Below are positions 1 to 7,902 of a stretch of DNA of 36,659 nt, piece after piece. The DNA is from VGEM01 sp033764265 (GTDB lineage: Bacteria > Pseudomonadota > Alphaproteobacteria > Rhodospirillales > Rhodospirillaceae). Under the pieces are notes generated by a model, which saw nothing but the letters and a program-made list of their open reading frames with translations, searched no databases and was not told where the DNA came from. Position 1 is the stretch's first letter, and each line of letters starts with the position of its first letter. The position numbers and the translations under genes were made by a program. The stretch is taken from NCBI GenBank assembly GCA_033764265.1, contig JANRJB010000145.1, positions 1 through 36,659 on the forward strand. The letters run 5' to 3'.

Positions 1-486
1 ATTCCGCGGCTGGAGTCCATCGTCGCCGACAAGTCCCAGGCCCTCGACGGTCTCGCCGAGCGGTTGAAGCTGGCGCCGGCGAAGCTGATCGACGGTAAGC
101 GGCGCGACCTCGACGTGCTGCTGGCGCGGCTCAACCTCGACCGTTACGTCCGCGACCTTGCGCGCTTCGCCGCCGACCTCGACGCCCTGATGGAGCGCCT
201 GGCGCGGGGCGTGCGCCGGTCCGCCGCCGATACCGCCACGTCAGCCAATGCGATGTTCGCGCGGCTTGAGTCGGTGTCGCCCAAGCAGGTTCTCAATCGC
301 GGCTATGCCATTGTCTATGCCGGCGCCGTGCCGATCACCCTGGCGGCCGAGACCACAGCCGGACAGGCGCTCGGCATCGAATTCGCCGACGGCAAGATCG
401 GCGCGCGCGTCGATGCCGTCGCGCCGCCAGGTCCGACATCGAAGGCGAAGCCCAGGCCTGCGGGCGGTCAAGGGTCGCTGTTCTGA
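1..486 (+). CDS. xseA: Exodeoxyribonuclease VII large subunit, C-terminal part
   Basis: The reading frame is open from the first base of the window, so only the C-terminal 161 residues are present. Exonuclease VII degrades single-stranded DNA in the cytoplasm; XseA is the catalytic large subunit and XseB the small one. The visible part has the long basic, helical stretch typical of the XseA C-terminus, followed by the signature VLNRGYAIV at about 270-310 and a short all-beta end that closes with GQGSLF. An internal TTG at 64 is not the start, because the frame continues upstream without a stop. The stop TGA shares one base with the ATG of the next gene, so the two are probably translationally coupled. 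Identification rests on the C-terminal signature and is fairly firm; the catalytic core is outside the window. Confidence 0.88.
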   Translation: MPRLESIVADKSQALDGLAERLKLAPAKLIDGKRRDLDVLLARLNLDRYVRDLARFAADLDALMERLARGVRRSAADTATSANAMFARLESVSPKQVLNRGYAIVYAGAVPITLAAETTAGQALGIEFADGKIGARVDAVAPPGPTSKAKPRPAGGQGSLF

Positions 487-1319
487 TGCGCGCGCAGATC
501 ACTGCACTGGCGCTGTTGGCGGCGGCATCGGCCCGTGCCGAAATCGTGCTGGACGGAAAAATCGAACAGGGCGGCCTCGCGCTCGGCCGTGTCGCGCCCG
601 GCGCGACGGTGGAATTCGCCGGCCGCACCGTGCCGGTTACGCCCGATGGGCGCTTCGTCATCGGCTTCGACCGCGACGCGCCGGTCCAGGCCGACTTGGC
701 CATCGTTCGCCCGGACGGCGGGCGCGACGCCCAAACGCTCCGCATCGCCGCGCGCACGTGGCAGATCGAGCGGGTCGAAGGCCTGCCGCAGAAGCTGGTC
801 ACGCCCGACCCCGCGACCGCCGCGAAAATCGCCGCCGACAACGCGCTCCTGGCCGCCACGCGCGAGCGCACCGAGGCGATCCCGTTTTTCGACACCGGCT
901 TTGTCATGCCGGCGAAGGGCCGCATTTCGGGCGTGTTCGGCAGTCAGCGGGTGCTGAACGGCGTGCCGCGCGCGCCGCACGTCGGCCTCGACATCGCCGG
1001 GCCCGTCGGCACGCCGGTGATCGCCGCCGCCGACGGCATCGTCGCGCTGGCCAAGGCCGACATGGTGCTGACCGGCCAGACGGTGGTGATCGAGCACGGC
1101 TACGGGCTCGACAGCGTCTACATCCACATGAGCGATATTTCCGTGTCCGACGGCGAACGCGTCCGCCAGGGCCAGCGCATCGGCGCCATCGGCCAAAGCG
1201 GCCGTGCGAACGGCCCGCACCTGCATTTCGGCGTCACATGGTTCGACGTCCGCCTCGACCCCGAGACGGTGCTGGCGGTGTTGCCGGCCTCAGCGGCCGG
1301 GCAGAACGCGGCGCAGTAG
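486..1319 (+). CDS. M23 (LytM-type) metallopeptidase, exported
   Basis: A 277-residue protein with a short N-terminal signal peptide ending near ARAEI (residues 15-20), so it is exported to the periplasm. The C-terminal half is an M23/LytM domain: the zinc ligands are visible as H165-x3-D169 (HVGLDIAG) and the HLHFG motif (H245, H247), with H214 in YIHM as the other expected active-site histidine. All catalytic residues are present, so it should be an active peptidoglycan endopeptidase rather than an EnvC/NlpD-like activator, although an activator role cannot be excluded. Residues about 20-100 form a beta-rich N-terminal domain. The start overlaps the xseA stop by one base. The 3' end overlaps the end of convergent lpxK by 30 bases. 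No specific gene name can be assigned. Confidence 0.88.
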   Translation: MRAQITALALLAAASARAEIVLDGKIEQGGLALGRVAPGATVEFAGRTVPVTPDGRFVIGFDRDAPVQADLAIVRPDGGRDAQTLRIAARTWQIERVEGLPQKLVTPDPATAAKIAADNALLAATRERTEAIPFFDTGFVMPAKGRISGVFGSQRVLNGVPRAPHVGLDIAGPVGTPVIAAADGIVALAKADMVLTGQTVVIEHGYGLDSVYIHMSDISVSDGERVRQGQRIGAIGQSGRANGPHLHFGVTWFDVRLDPETVLAVLPASAAGQNAAQ

Positions 1320-2267
1320 CGCCGACAGCGCGTCCGGCGCGTCGAACACCGCGCGCACGCCGACCACGTCGACCTGCTGGCGCTGATCGGGCGCGAGCTT
1401 GACCGCATCCTTGGCGGTGGTCACCGGCACCGCGCCGAAGCGAAACGCCTGATCCAGGATCGGCTGGATGTCGGCGTCGGTGTAGGGGTGATGATCCTCA
1501 AAGCCGTAGCGCGCCACCACCTGCGCGCCGATCTCCTCCAGCGTGCGGAAGAACTTGTCGGGCCGGGCCAGGCCGGCGAAGGCGACCACGGCGCGCCCGC
1601 GCAGGGATTCCGCGCCGGCGTCGGGCACCAGCCGTGCGCGCAGCACCTGCAGCCCTTCCGGCAGGCGGGCGCGTAACCCCGAAACATCATCGCCCACCAG
1701 CACCACCGCATCGGCGCGCGACAGCGCGTCGCGCGGGGCCTCGCGCAGCGGCCCGGCGGGCACGCAATAGCCGTTGCCGAACGGGTCGGCGCCGTCGATC
1801 ACGACCAACGATACATCCTTGCGCAGGCCGGGATGCTGATGGCCGTCGTCGAGCACCGCGACCGTCAGGCCGTCGTGCGCCGCCAATCGCGCGGCCTCGA
1901 CGCGCCGGCGCGCGATATAGGTCGGGTGGTGCGGGGCGTGCATCAGCGCTTCGTCGCCCACGTCTGCGGCGGTGTGCGTCTGCGGATCGACCCGCGTCGG
2001 CGCCGTCAGCCGCCCGCCGTAGCCGCGCATGACGATCGCCGGCCGCGCGCCCAGGTCGATTAAAGCGTCGGCGATCGCCGCGGCCACCGGCGTCTTGCCG
2101 GCGCCGCCCACGGTCACGCCGCCGACCGACACCACCGGGATCGGCGCGATATCGCGCGGCGATCGGGCCGCGCGCCAGGTGGTGACCGCGCCGACGATGC
2201 GGCCCACGGGTTCGAGCACGCGGGCGAGGACATCGTCGGGATCGGACCAGAACTCAGGCGGCGACAT
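1290..2267 (-). CDS. lpxK: Tetraacyldisaccharide 4'-kinase
   Basis: A 325-residue protein that phosphorylates the 4' position of the lipid A disaccharide at the inner membrane, the sixth step of the Raetz pathway. The P-loop is clear (GGVTVGGAGKT, residues 49-59), followed by the family pattern RGYGG, DVGDEALM and VLDDGHQH. The reading frame extends 12 codons further upstream (to 2303), but the ATG at 2267 is preferred because it gives the usual MSPPEFW-type N-terminus with the membrane-associating helix. The start overlaps the end of the upstream acyltransferase gene by 14 bases, so the two form an operon. Many alphaproteobacteria have waaA (Kdo transferase) between these two genes; it is absent here. 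The 3' end overlaps the M23 peptidase gene on the other strand. Confidence 0.93.
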   Translation of the reverse strand: MSPPEFWSDPDDVLARVLEPVGRIVGAVTTWRAARSPRDIAPIPVVSVGGVTVGGAGKTPVAAAIADALIDLGARPAIVMRGYGGRLTAPTRVDPQTHTAADVGDEALMHAPHHPTYIARRRVEAARLAAHDGLTVAVLDDGHQHPGLRKDVSLVVIDGADPFGNGYCVPAGPLREAPRDALSRADAVVLVGDDVSGLRARLPEGLQVLRARLVPDAGAESLRGRAVVAFAGLARPDKFFRTLEEIGAQVVARYGFEDHHPYTDADIQPILDQAFRFGAVPVTTAKDAVKLAPDQRQQVDVVGVRAVFDAPDALSALLRRVLPGR

Positions 2268-2961
2268 GGCGTTGCGGGTCTTCGGCGATCCGGTCGGCGG
2301 CATCGCTGACCCGGTTCAGCTCCGCGGTCAGGCGCGCGCGCGTCTCGGCCATCGTCGCGGCATCGGCATCCTTGGCCACGCGCAGCGGCGCGCCCCACAC
2401 CATGGCGCCGCGGCCGAACGGCAGCCCGACGATCAGCCGGTCCCAGGTGTTCAGCTTCAGCGCATGCGACAGCCCGACCGCCGCCGGCAGTATGGCCGCG
2501 CCCGACAGCCGCGCCATCGCCAGCACGCCGTCCTGCGCCTGGCGGCGCGGACCGCGCGGGCCGTCGGGCGTGACGCCGATGGATTCGCCGGCCTTGAGTT
2601 TGCGCACCAGCCGGCGCAGGGCCTCGCCGCCGCCGTGGGTGGTGGAGCCGGCGACGGTGGAAATCCCGAACGCCGCCACCGCGCCGGCGATCACCTGGCC
2701 GTCGGGGTGGGACGAGATCAGCATGTGGAACGGCCGGCGCGACGCCCAGCAGTAGGCCATCAGCGCCAGCCGCTCGTGCCAGAAGGCGACGATCACCGCT
2801 TCGTCGCCGCGCCAGGCGGGCTCGGCGGCGGCAGCGTTCAACGTTTGCCAGCGGGTGGTGGCCTTGACCAGCCGGATGTGCGCCGTGGTCAGCGCCCGCA
2901 GCCCGCGGCGCACCGCGGGCCCACGGCTGAAGTGCTTGAGCTTGTTGCGCAGATCGGCCAA
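2254..2961 (-). CDS. DUF374-family lysophospholipid acyltransferase
   Basis: A 235-residue protein of the LPLAT/DUF374 type. Visible marks are the active-site-like histidine in FWHERL, the SSHPDG and GSTTHGG segments, and the TPDGPRGPRR substrate-binding motif typical of this group. Related proteins lie beside lpxK in many alphaproteobacteria and are thought to acylate lipid A or a phospholipid at the inner membrane; the exact acceptor is unknown. The only start available is TTG at 2961, because an in-frame stop lies at 2980-2982. A GAGG sequence about 6 bases upstream supports this start. The gene precedes and overlaps lpxK. There is no HxxxxD motif in the usual spacing, as expected for DUF374 proteins, where the motif is altered to H-E-R. 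Confidence 0.87.
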   Translation of the reverse strand: MADLRNKLKHFSRGPAVRRGLRALTTAHIRLVKATTRWQTLNAAAAEPAWRGDEAVIVAFWHERLALMAYCWASRRPFHMLISSHPDGQVIAGAVAAFGISTVAGSTTHGGGEALRRLVRKLKAGESIGVTPDGPRGPRRQAQDGVLAMARLSGAAILPAAVGLSHALKLNTWDRLIVGLPFGRGAMVWGAPLRVAKDADAATMAETRARLTAELNRVSDAADRIAEDPQRHVAA

Positions 2962-3033
2962 CGGGTCCTCGGCGGCGGTTCACCGGGACCATAATGGAAC
3001 GCCGCCGCCGAAGGAACGGCAGCGACGCGCGCC

Positions 3034-4083
3034 CTATGCCGCCTTGGTCACGGCGCTTTCTGTTGGCGCCAGGCCGAGCCGGTCGAACTCGAAGCTTTTG
3101 ACGTTGTCCAGGAATTGCTGGGTGCAGGCCGCCCACGAAAACAGTTCGGCGTGCGCGCGGCAGGCGGCGGGCGAGGCGGACAAAGCGGTGCGCACCGCCG
3201 TGGCCAGGTCGGCGTGCAGGCAGCCGACCGGGGCGTCGCCGATCACGTCCAGCGGGCCCGGCACCGGATAGGCCGCCACCGGCACGCCCGAGGCCAGGGC
3301 CTCGATCAGCACCAGGCCGAAGGTATCGGTCAGGCTGGGGAACACGAACACGTCGGCGGCGGCGAAGTGGCGCGCCAGTTCCTCGCCCTGCTTGACGCCG
3401 GCGAACACCACGCTCGGATACTTGCGCTGCAACAGGTCGAGGCGCGGCCCGTCGCCGACCACCAGCTTGGTCCCCGGCAGGTCGAGCGCCAGGAAGGCCT
3501 CGATGTTCTTCTCCACCGCCACGCGCCCGACGTACAGCATGATCGGCCGCGGCAGGTTCAGGAAGCTCTTGTCGCGCGGGTGGAACAACTCGGTGTCGAC
3601 GCCGCGGCTCCAGCGCTTGATGTTGGAGAAGCCGCGCGCGGTCAGTTCGTCTTCCACCGTCTGGGTCGCCACCATGATTCCGGACGACTTGCCGTGGAAC
3701 CAGCGCATGGCGGCATAGGTCAGCCGCGTCGGGATCTTGAAGCGGGCGTTGACGTACTCGGGAAACTTGGTGTGGAAGGCGGTGGTGAACGGCACGTCGT
3801 TCCTGACGCAGTAGCGCCGCGCCGAGATGCCGAGCGGGCCTTCGGTGGCGATGTGCACCACGCACGGGCGGAATTTCTCGATGGTGGCGCCGATCTTGCG
3901 GCCCGGAAACAGCGCCAGGCGGATTTCCGGATAGGTCGGGCACGGCACCGACTTGAACCAGTCGGGCGTGATGTAGATGACCTCGTGATGCAGCGCCTCG
4001 AGGTGCTGCTTCAGCGTGCTCAGGGTTCTGACGACACCGTTGACTTGGGGGTGCCAGGCGTCGGTGACGAGGAGTATTCGCAT
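3034..4083 (-). CDS. GT4 glycosyltransferase, probable diacylglycerol glycosyltransferase (Agt-like)
   Basis: A 349-residue GT-B fold enzyme. The N-terminus MRILLVTDAWHPQVNGVV is typical of MgtA/SqdX-type retaining GT4 transferases, and the C-terminal donor-binding motif reads TDTFGLVLIEALASG, where the first acidic residue of the E-x7-E motif is Asp. The start codon lies inside the preceding PlcP-like gene (overlap of 64 bases), so the two are expressed together. In rhizobia and marine alphaproteobacteria, glycosyltransferases next to plcP transfer glucose, glucuronate or mannose to diacylglycerol when phosphate is short, replacing phospholipids with glycolipids. The family assignment is firm; the lipid substrate is inferred from the neighbour, and the sugar cannot be read from the sequence. 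Confidence 0.85.
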   Translation of the reverse strand: MRILLVTDAWHPQVNGVVRTLSTLKQHLEALHHEVIYITPDWFKSVPCPTYPEIRLALFPGRKIGATIEKFRPCVVHIATEGPLGISARRYCVRNDVPFTTAFHTKFPEYVNARFKIPTRLTYAAMRWFHGKSSGIMVATQTVEDELTARGFSNIKRWSRGVDTELFHPRDKSFLNLPRPIMLYVGRVAVEKNIEAFLALDLPGTKLVVGDGPRLDLLQRKYPSVVFAGVKQGEELARHFAAADVFVFPSLTDTFGLVLIEALASGVPVAAYPVPGPLDVIGDAPVGCLHADLATAVRTALSASPAACRAHAELFSWAACTQQFLDNVKSFEFDRLGLAPTESAVTKAA

Positions 4084-5030
4084 TCGATGGCCTTGTTGAA
4101 CGCTTCCAGGGGAACACGCGCGGTCTTGGGCTTGTGGACGGGGCCGGGCGCGGCGGTCGCGGCGGCGTCGGCTTCGCCGGCCGCGCGCGCGGCCAGCGGC
4201 GCGGGCAGGCCGAGCGGGGCGGTCGCGCCCGGCACCAGGCCGCGCAGGTCGGCCCAGGCGATGATTTCCATGCGGCCGTCGAAGTGCTCGACCAGCGCGG
4301 TGCAGCTTTCGACCCAGTCACCGTCGTTGCAGTAGCGCACGCCGTCGATGTCCTTGATCGCGGCGTGATGGATGTGGCCGCAGATCACGCCGTCGGTGCC
4401 GCGCGTGCGCGCCATGTTGGCCATGGCGCCCTCGTAGTTCGAGATGAACTGCACCGCGTTCTTGACCTTGTGCTTCAGGTACTTCGACAAGGACCAGTAG
4501 GGCAGGCCGAGCACGCGGCGGGCGACGTTGAACCAGTGATTGACCGCGAGCGCGGTGACGTAGGCGTAGTCGCCCAGCACCGCCAGCCAGCGCGCGTAGA
4601 TCATCACGCCGTCGCACTCGTCACCGTGGATCACCAGGTAGCGCTTGCCGTCGGCGGCCTTGTGCACGACGTTGCGGCGCACCCTGATCTGGCCGAACTC
4701 GTGGCCCAGGTAGTCGCGCAGGAACTCATCGTGATTTCCGGGCACATAGACTACGTCGGTGCCCTTGCGCGCCTTGCGCAGCACCTTCTGGACAACGTCG
4801 TTGTGGGCCTGCAGCCAGAACCAGTTGCGCTTCAGGCGCCAGCCGTCGACGATGTCGCCGACTAGGTAGAGCCGCTCGCTCTCGGTGTGCTTGAGGAAAT
4901 CGAGCAGGAACTCGGCCTTGCAGCCGCGCGTTCCCAAATGGATGTCGGAAATGAAGATCGATCGAAACTTCAGGCTGGTGCCGACCGAACGCAACGGCGT
5001 CTCCGACCCACTGAAAGAACCATCATCCAT
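4020..5030 (-). CDS. plcP: PlcP-like calcineurin-fold phosphodiesterase (phospholipase C type)
   Basis: A 336-residue binuclear metallophosphoesterase. The metal-binding motifs appear in order: SDIHLG (D29, H31), GDIVDGW (D59), GNHDE (N99, H100), HGDE (H135, D137) and GHIHH (H219, H221). The protein resembles LpxH and is often annotated as UDP-2,3-diacylglucosamine hydrolase. However, the stretches RGCKAEFLLDFL, RKARKGT, LPYWSLSKYLKHKVKNAV and NDGDWVESCTALVEH match what I recall of PlcP, the phospholipase C that turns phosphatidylcholine or phosphatidylethanolamine into diacylglycerol under phosphate starvation. The C-terminus has about 70 extra low-complexity, Ala/Pro-rich residues, inside whose coding sequence the glycosyltransferase starts. 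A PHO-box-like direct repeat lies 75-92 bases upstream. An LpxH-like role remains the main alternative, since lpxK is close by. Confidence 0.82.
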   Translation of the reverse strand: MDDGSFSGSETPLRSVGTSLKFRSIFISDIHLGTRGCKAEFLLDFLKHTESERLYLVGDIVDGWRLKRNWFWLQAHNDVVQKVLRKARKGTDVVYVPGNHDEFLRDYLGHEFGQIRVRRNVVHKAADGKRYLVIHGDECDGVMIYARWLAVLGDYAYVTALAVNHWFNVARRVLGLPYWSLSKYLKHKVKNAVQFISNYEGAMANMARTRGTDGVICGHIHHAAIKDIDGVRYCNDGDWVESCTALVEHFDGRMEIIAWADLRGLVPGATAPLGLPAPLAARAAGEADAAATAAPGPVHKPKTARVPLEAFNKAIECEYSSSPTPGTPKSTVSSEP

Positions 5031-5104
5031 TGCGGGTCGATGTACGCGAGGGCGAGTCGGTTGCCTAGAGTCGCGGCCCGGGATTTCGCCAACTCTTCAC
5101 CGCC

Positions 5105-5122
5105 GTGCAACCAAAGTGTCAC
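5105..5122 (-). promoter_or_regulatory. Candidate PHO-box-like direct repeat
   Basis: Two 7-base units, GTGCAAC and GTGTCAC, are separated by the 4 bases CAAA (plus-strand reading). The arrangement equals that of a PhoB box (two 7-mers, 4-base spacer). The second unit differs from CTGTCAC at one position; the first is a poor match. The site lies between the plcP-like gene and the divergent lipid kinase, where phosphate control would be expected. It is weak evidence by itself. Confidence 0.25.
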
Positions 5123-5158
5123 TGGCGCCGCCGAGTCGGCTCGGATACACCCCCCGCC

Positions 5159-6106
5159 ATGCCGCAGGACCGTGACGCGCCGGCGTCTGTTCAGCCGTGT
5201 GAGAGCGCCGCGCTGTCCGGTCGAGCCGACATTTCCCCGCCGCGGCGCATCCTGGTGGTGTTCAATCCCATCGCCGGGCGCAAGCGCCGTCCCAAGCTCG
5301 ATGCCGTGCTGGCCGCGCTGTCGCCCATCGCCGACGTCGCGGTGGTCGAGACCACCCATCGCGGCCACGCCGAGGAAATCGCCCGCGCCGCCGATCCCGC
5401 CCGCGTCGACCTGATCGCCGCGGCCGGCGGCGACGGCACCGTCAACGAGGTGGTCAACGGCCTGCGCGGCAAGTCCATTGCGCTCGGCGTCATCCCGCTC
5501 GGCACCGCCAACGTGCTGGCCGACGAGATCGCGCTGTCGCGCCGGCCCGCGCGCGTGGCGGCGACGCTGGCGCGCGGTGCGCTGAGGCCGATCCATGTCG
5601 GCCTGGCCAACGGCCGGCGCTTCGTGATGATGGCCGGCGCCGGCTTCGACGCCAACGTGGTCGCCGGCGTGTCGTTGGCGCTGAAGAAAAAACTCGGTCC
5701 GCTCGCCTACGTGATCGAAACCGCGCGGCTGGCGTTCACCGACGCCTTTGCCGGTCTCGACCTGGTGATCGACGGCGCGCCGCACCGCACCGTGTCGGCG
5801 GTGGTCTGCAACGGCCGCCACTACGGCGGGCCGTTCGTGGCCGCGCCCGGCGCGGCGCTGACAGACGACCTGTTGCACGTCGTGCTGCTCAAGGGCCGCG
5901 GCTGGACCTCGGTGGCCCGCTACGGCCTCGCGCTGGTGCTGGGCCGGCTGCCGACGTTGGCCGACGTGGACATCGTCGCCGGCCGGCGGATCGCAATTCG
6001 CGGCACGAGCGCGGCGCCGCTGCAGGCCGACGGCGACATCGTTACCGCGCTGCCGGCCGAGATCGCCGTCGACCCGGAGCCGGTGCGGCTCGCGTATCCC
6101 GCCTAA
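5159..6106 (+). CDS. Diacylglycerol kinase-family lipid kinase
   Basis: A 315-residue soluble lipid kinase of the DAGK-catalytic/YegS-like family. The nucleotide-binding motif GGDGTVNEVVNGL begins at residue 90, preceded by LVVFNPIAGRK and followed by PLGTANVLA, all characteristic. It should phosphorylate diacylglycerol (or a sphingoid base) using ATP at the inner membrane face. It is divergent from the plcP-like/GT4 pair, which fits a cycle in which diacylglycerol released by PlcP is either glycosylated or rephosphorylated to phosphatidate. The ATG at 5159 is preferred; a GTG at 5105 would add 18 residues without family similarity. No strong ribosome-binding site is seen for either. The lipid substrate cannot be told from sequence. 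Confidence 0.87.
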   Translation: MPQDRDAPASVQPCESAALSGRADISPPRRILVVFNPIAGRKRRPKLDAVLAALSPIADVAVVETTHRGHAEEIARAADPARVDLIAAAGGDGTVNEVVNGLRGKSIALGVIPLGTANVLADEIALSRRPARVAATLARGALRPIHVGLANGRRFVMMAGAGFDANVVAGVSLALKKKLGPLAYVIETARLAFTDAFAGLDLVIDGAPHRTVSAVVCNGRHYGGPFVAAPGAALTDDLLHVVLLKGRGWTSVARYGLALVLGRLPTLADVDIVAGRRIAIRGTSAAPLQADGDIVTALPAEIAVDPEPVRLAYPA

Positions 6107-6205
6107 ATCCACGGCCGCGTTGGGGTTGGCGCGGCTTTGACCGCGCCCGGCGTTCGTGCTGGCATACCCCCGCGTTCGGTCCAACGACAACACCGGGGGG
6201 CGGCG

Positions 6206-6460
6206 ATGAAAAGCGTGATCGAGGATCTCTACAAAAAATCGGCGGCGATTCACGACAAGTACAAGGACCCTGAGCTGGACGAGCTGCTGCTCGGTCTGGT
6301 CCAGCGGTTCCAGGACGCCGACGCGATGTACCACCACTTCGGCTACCTGCTGATGCACATCAAGGCCACTGTCGCCTATCCGGTGCGCCCGGCCCATCTG
6401 CAGGGCGCCATCGACCGCGCCGAGCGGTTCCTGGAAAACTACGCCAAGCAGGGCCAGTAG
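6206..6460 (+). CDS. Small conserved-looking protein of unknown function (84 aa)
   Basis: I do not recognise this protein. It is 84 residues, mostly helical and charged, beginning MKSVIEDLYKKSAAIHDKYK and with no membrane segment or signal peptide. The ATG at 6206 follows a G-rich GGGGGG stretch about 6 bases upstream that can serve as a ribosome-binding site; an in-frame start at 6137 would add a proline/arginine-rich leader that looks non-coding. Coding appearance is supported by an amino-acid mix unlike its shadow frames (many Asp, Glu, Tyr, His and few Arg/Pro runs). It stands alone, about 100 bases after the lipid kinase and 124 before the protease gene. No function is proposed. Confidence 0.72.
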   Translation: MKSVIEDLYKKSAAIHDKYKDPELDELLLGLVQRFQDADAMYHHFGYLLMHIKATVAYPVRPAHLQGAIDRAERFLENYAKQGQ

Positions 6461-6584
6461 ACGGGCGCCGGCCCGACCGCTTGGTGCGGTCACGAGGCGC
6501 CAATCCGAAGGCGCGAGCCGGTGGATTTTCTCTCTGCATGATTGGTAAGCTGCCGGTCGGGTGTCCTGAGCGGGAGTGCCGGCC

Positions 6585-7862
6585 ATGGGCCATGTCCATT
6601 CGCTGATCGTTCTAGCGACCGCGGTGGCGCTGACCGCCTGCACGGTCGAGACGAAGCAGCAGGCTCCGACCTTGCAGCCGATCACGGTATCGGCGGGAAC
6701 GCCGACCAAGCCGATCGCGTTCAGCAAGTTGGATATTCGAATCCCACTCACCGAACCGATCGGCACGATTCAGACCGGTGGATATTGCCAGGACTCGGAA
6801 GATCTCAAGCTGCGGGGTGGGCGCTTTTCGCTCGACGGAGAGGGATTCGACCAGGTCTTCATCGAGGCTGCCACGCGAGCCGGATACCGCATCGTCGGCG
6901 ATCCGAATGCGCTGTTCGAGGACCCAGAGCGGGATAAGGCTGAGTATCTCATCGGGTCGATCATCACCAACCTTGAAGTGAGCGTTTGCTACACGAACTC
7001 GGAGTTTGGCGATTTTCGTACCGGAGTTATTTCGGCGGTCTATTTGAAGGCCAATTGGCAAGTCTTTTCGACGCTCGAGCGGCGTGTGGTGCTCGATCTC
7101 GTTTCCGAGGGGTCAATTGGAGAACAAGACGATCGGGTCGATCCCGACACCGCCTTTGCTCTGGCATTCGAGCGCGCCACCCGCAACCTGCTCGCCGACC
7201 CGAAGTTTTACGAGCTGGTGACCGGCAGTCGCGCGGCGCCGGCGCAGACCACCGTCGCCGCCCCCCTGGTCGTGGCCGGACTGCAGTACGACCGCGGGCG
7301 GGCGTTCAACGCGAACGCCGTGAAGTCCTCGGTCGTGATGATCGAGGTCGGCGCCGGCGGCCATGGTAGCGGGTTCTTGGTCACACCCGACGGCTACATC
7401 CTGACCAACCAGCACGTCGTCGGCGGGGCTGAACGGGTGCGGGTGGTGTTCGACGACGGCAAGGCGGTGGTGGGCGAGGTGCTGCGCCGCGACAACGCGC
7501 GCGACATCGCGCTGGTCAAAGTGGCCGAGACCGGGCTGTCGAGCCTGCCGCTGGCGCGCAGCGAACCCGAGGTCGGCGCCGACGTGTACGCGATCGGCGC
7601 GCCGCTCGACCGCGACTACCAGGGCACGGTCAGCAAGGGCATCGTCTCGGCCTACCGGGTCGAGCAGGGCCAGCGCTACATCCAGGCCGACGTCAACGTG
7701 CTGCCGGGCAACTCGGGCGGGCCGCTGTTGGACGCGCGCGGCAACGTCGCGGGCGTCACGGTCTCGGGCGTCAGCATGATGGGCCTCTCGGCCGGGCTCA
7801 ACTTCTTCATCCCGATCGCCTCGGCCCTGCAGGCCCTCGGCATCGTGCAGCCCTTATCGTAG
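6585..7862 (+). CDS. Lipoprotein with C-terminal HtrA/trypsin-like serine protease domain
   Basis: A 425-residue protein. The N-terminus is a lipoprotein signal peptide with lipobox LTAC (lipidated Cys19), so the mature protein is probably membrane-anchored in the periplasm. Residues about 30-215 form a domain I do not recognise, with two internal cysteines. Residues about 240-425 are an S1C protease domain with a complete triad: H277 in TNQHVV, D307 in RDIALV and S377 in GNSGGP. There is no PDZ domain, unlike DegP/DegQ. The start at ATG 6585 is chosen because it places the lipobox correctly and has CGGGAG about 8 bases upstream. Base composition changes within the gene: roughly 6650-7160 is visibly less GC-rich than the protease part, suggesting a mosaic origin. 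Confidence 0.86.
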   Translation: MGHVHSLIVLATAVALTACTVETKQQAPTLQPITVSAGTPTKPIAFSKLDIRIPLTEPIGTIQTGGYCQDSEDLKLRGGRFSLDGEGFDQVFIEAATRAGYRIVGDPNALFEDPERDKAEYLIGSIITNLEVSVCYTNSEFGDFRTGVISAVYLKANWQVFSTLERRVVLDLVSEGSIGEQDDRVDPDTAFALAFERATRNLLADPKFYELVTGSRAAPAQTTVAAPLVVAGLQYDRGRAFNANAVKSSVVMIEVGAGGHGSGFLVTPDGYILTNQHVVGGAERVRVVFDDGKAVVGEVLRRDNARDIALVKVAETGLSSLPLARSEPEVGADVYAIGAPLDRDYQGTVSKGIVSAYRVEQGQRYIQADVNVLPGNSGGPLLDARGNVAGVTVSGVSMMGLSAGLNFFIPIASALQALGIVQPLS

Positions 7863-7878
7863 CCGGTGCCGTCACCGG
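7863..7878. terminator. Possible hairpin between convergent genes
   Basis: An inverted repeat, CCGGTG-ccgt-CACCGG, lies directly after the protease stop codon and before the end of convergent pmbA. It could end transcription from one or both sides, but there is no T-run after it on either strand, so it is only a weak terminator candidate. Confidence 0.3.
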
Positions 7879-7902
7879 TGTGGTCGCCCGCCTCGACAGC
7901 GG

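Noticed and set aside
2114..4321. A 735-codon open frame on the minus strand
   Set aside because: It runs across lpxK, the DUF374 acyltransferase and the glycosyltransferase in another frame, with Arg/Pro-rich low-complexity translation. It is a high-GC shadow.
4020..5030. Simple annotation as LpxH (UDP-2,3-diacylglucosamine hydrolase)
   Set aside because: It is not fully excluded, but the overlap with a GT4 gene, the divergent lipid kinase and PlcP-like segments make PlcP the better call.
4970..6766. A 598-codon minus-strand frame
   Set aside because: It is antisense to the lipid kinase and small protein genes, with the amino-acid pattern of a shadow frame.
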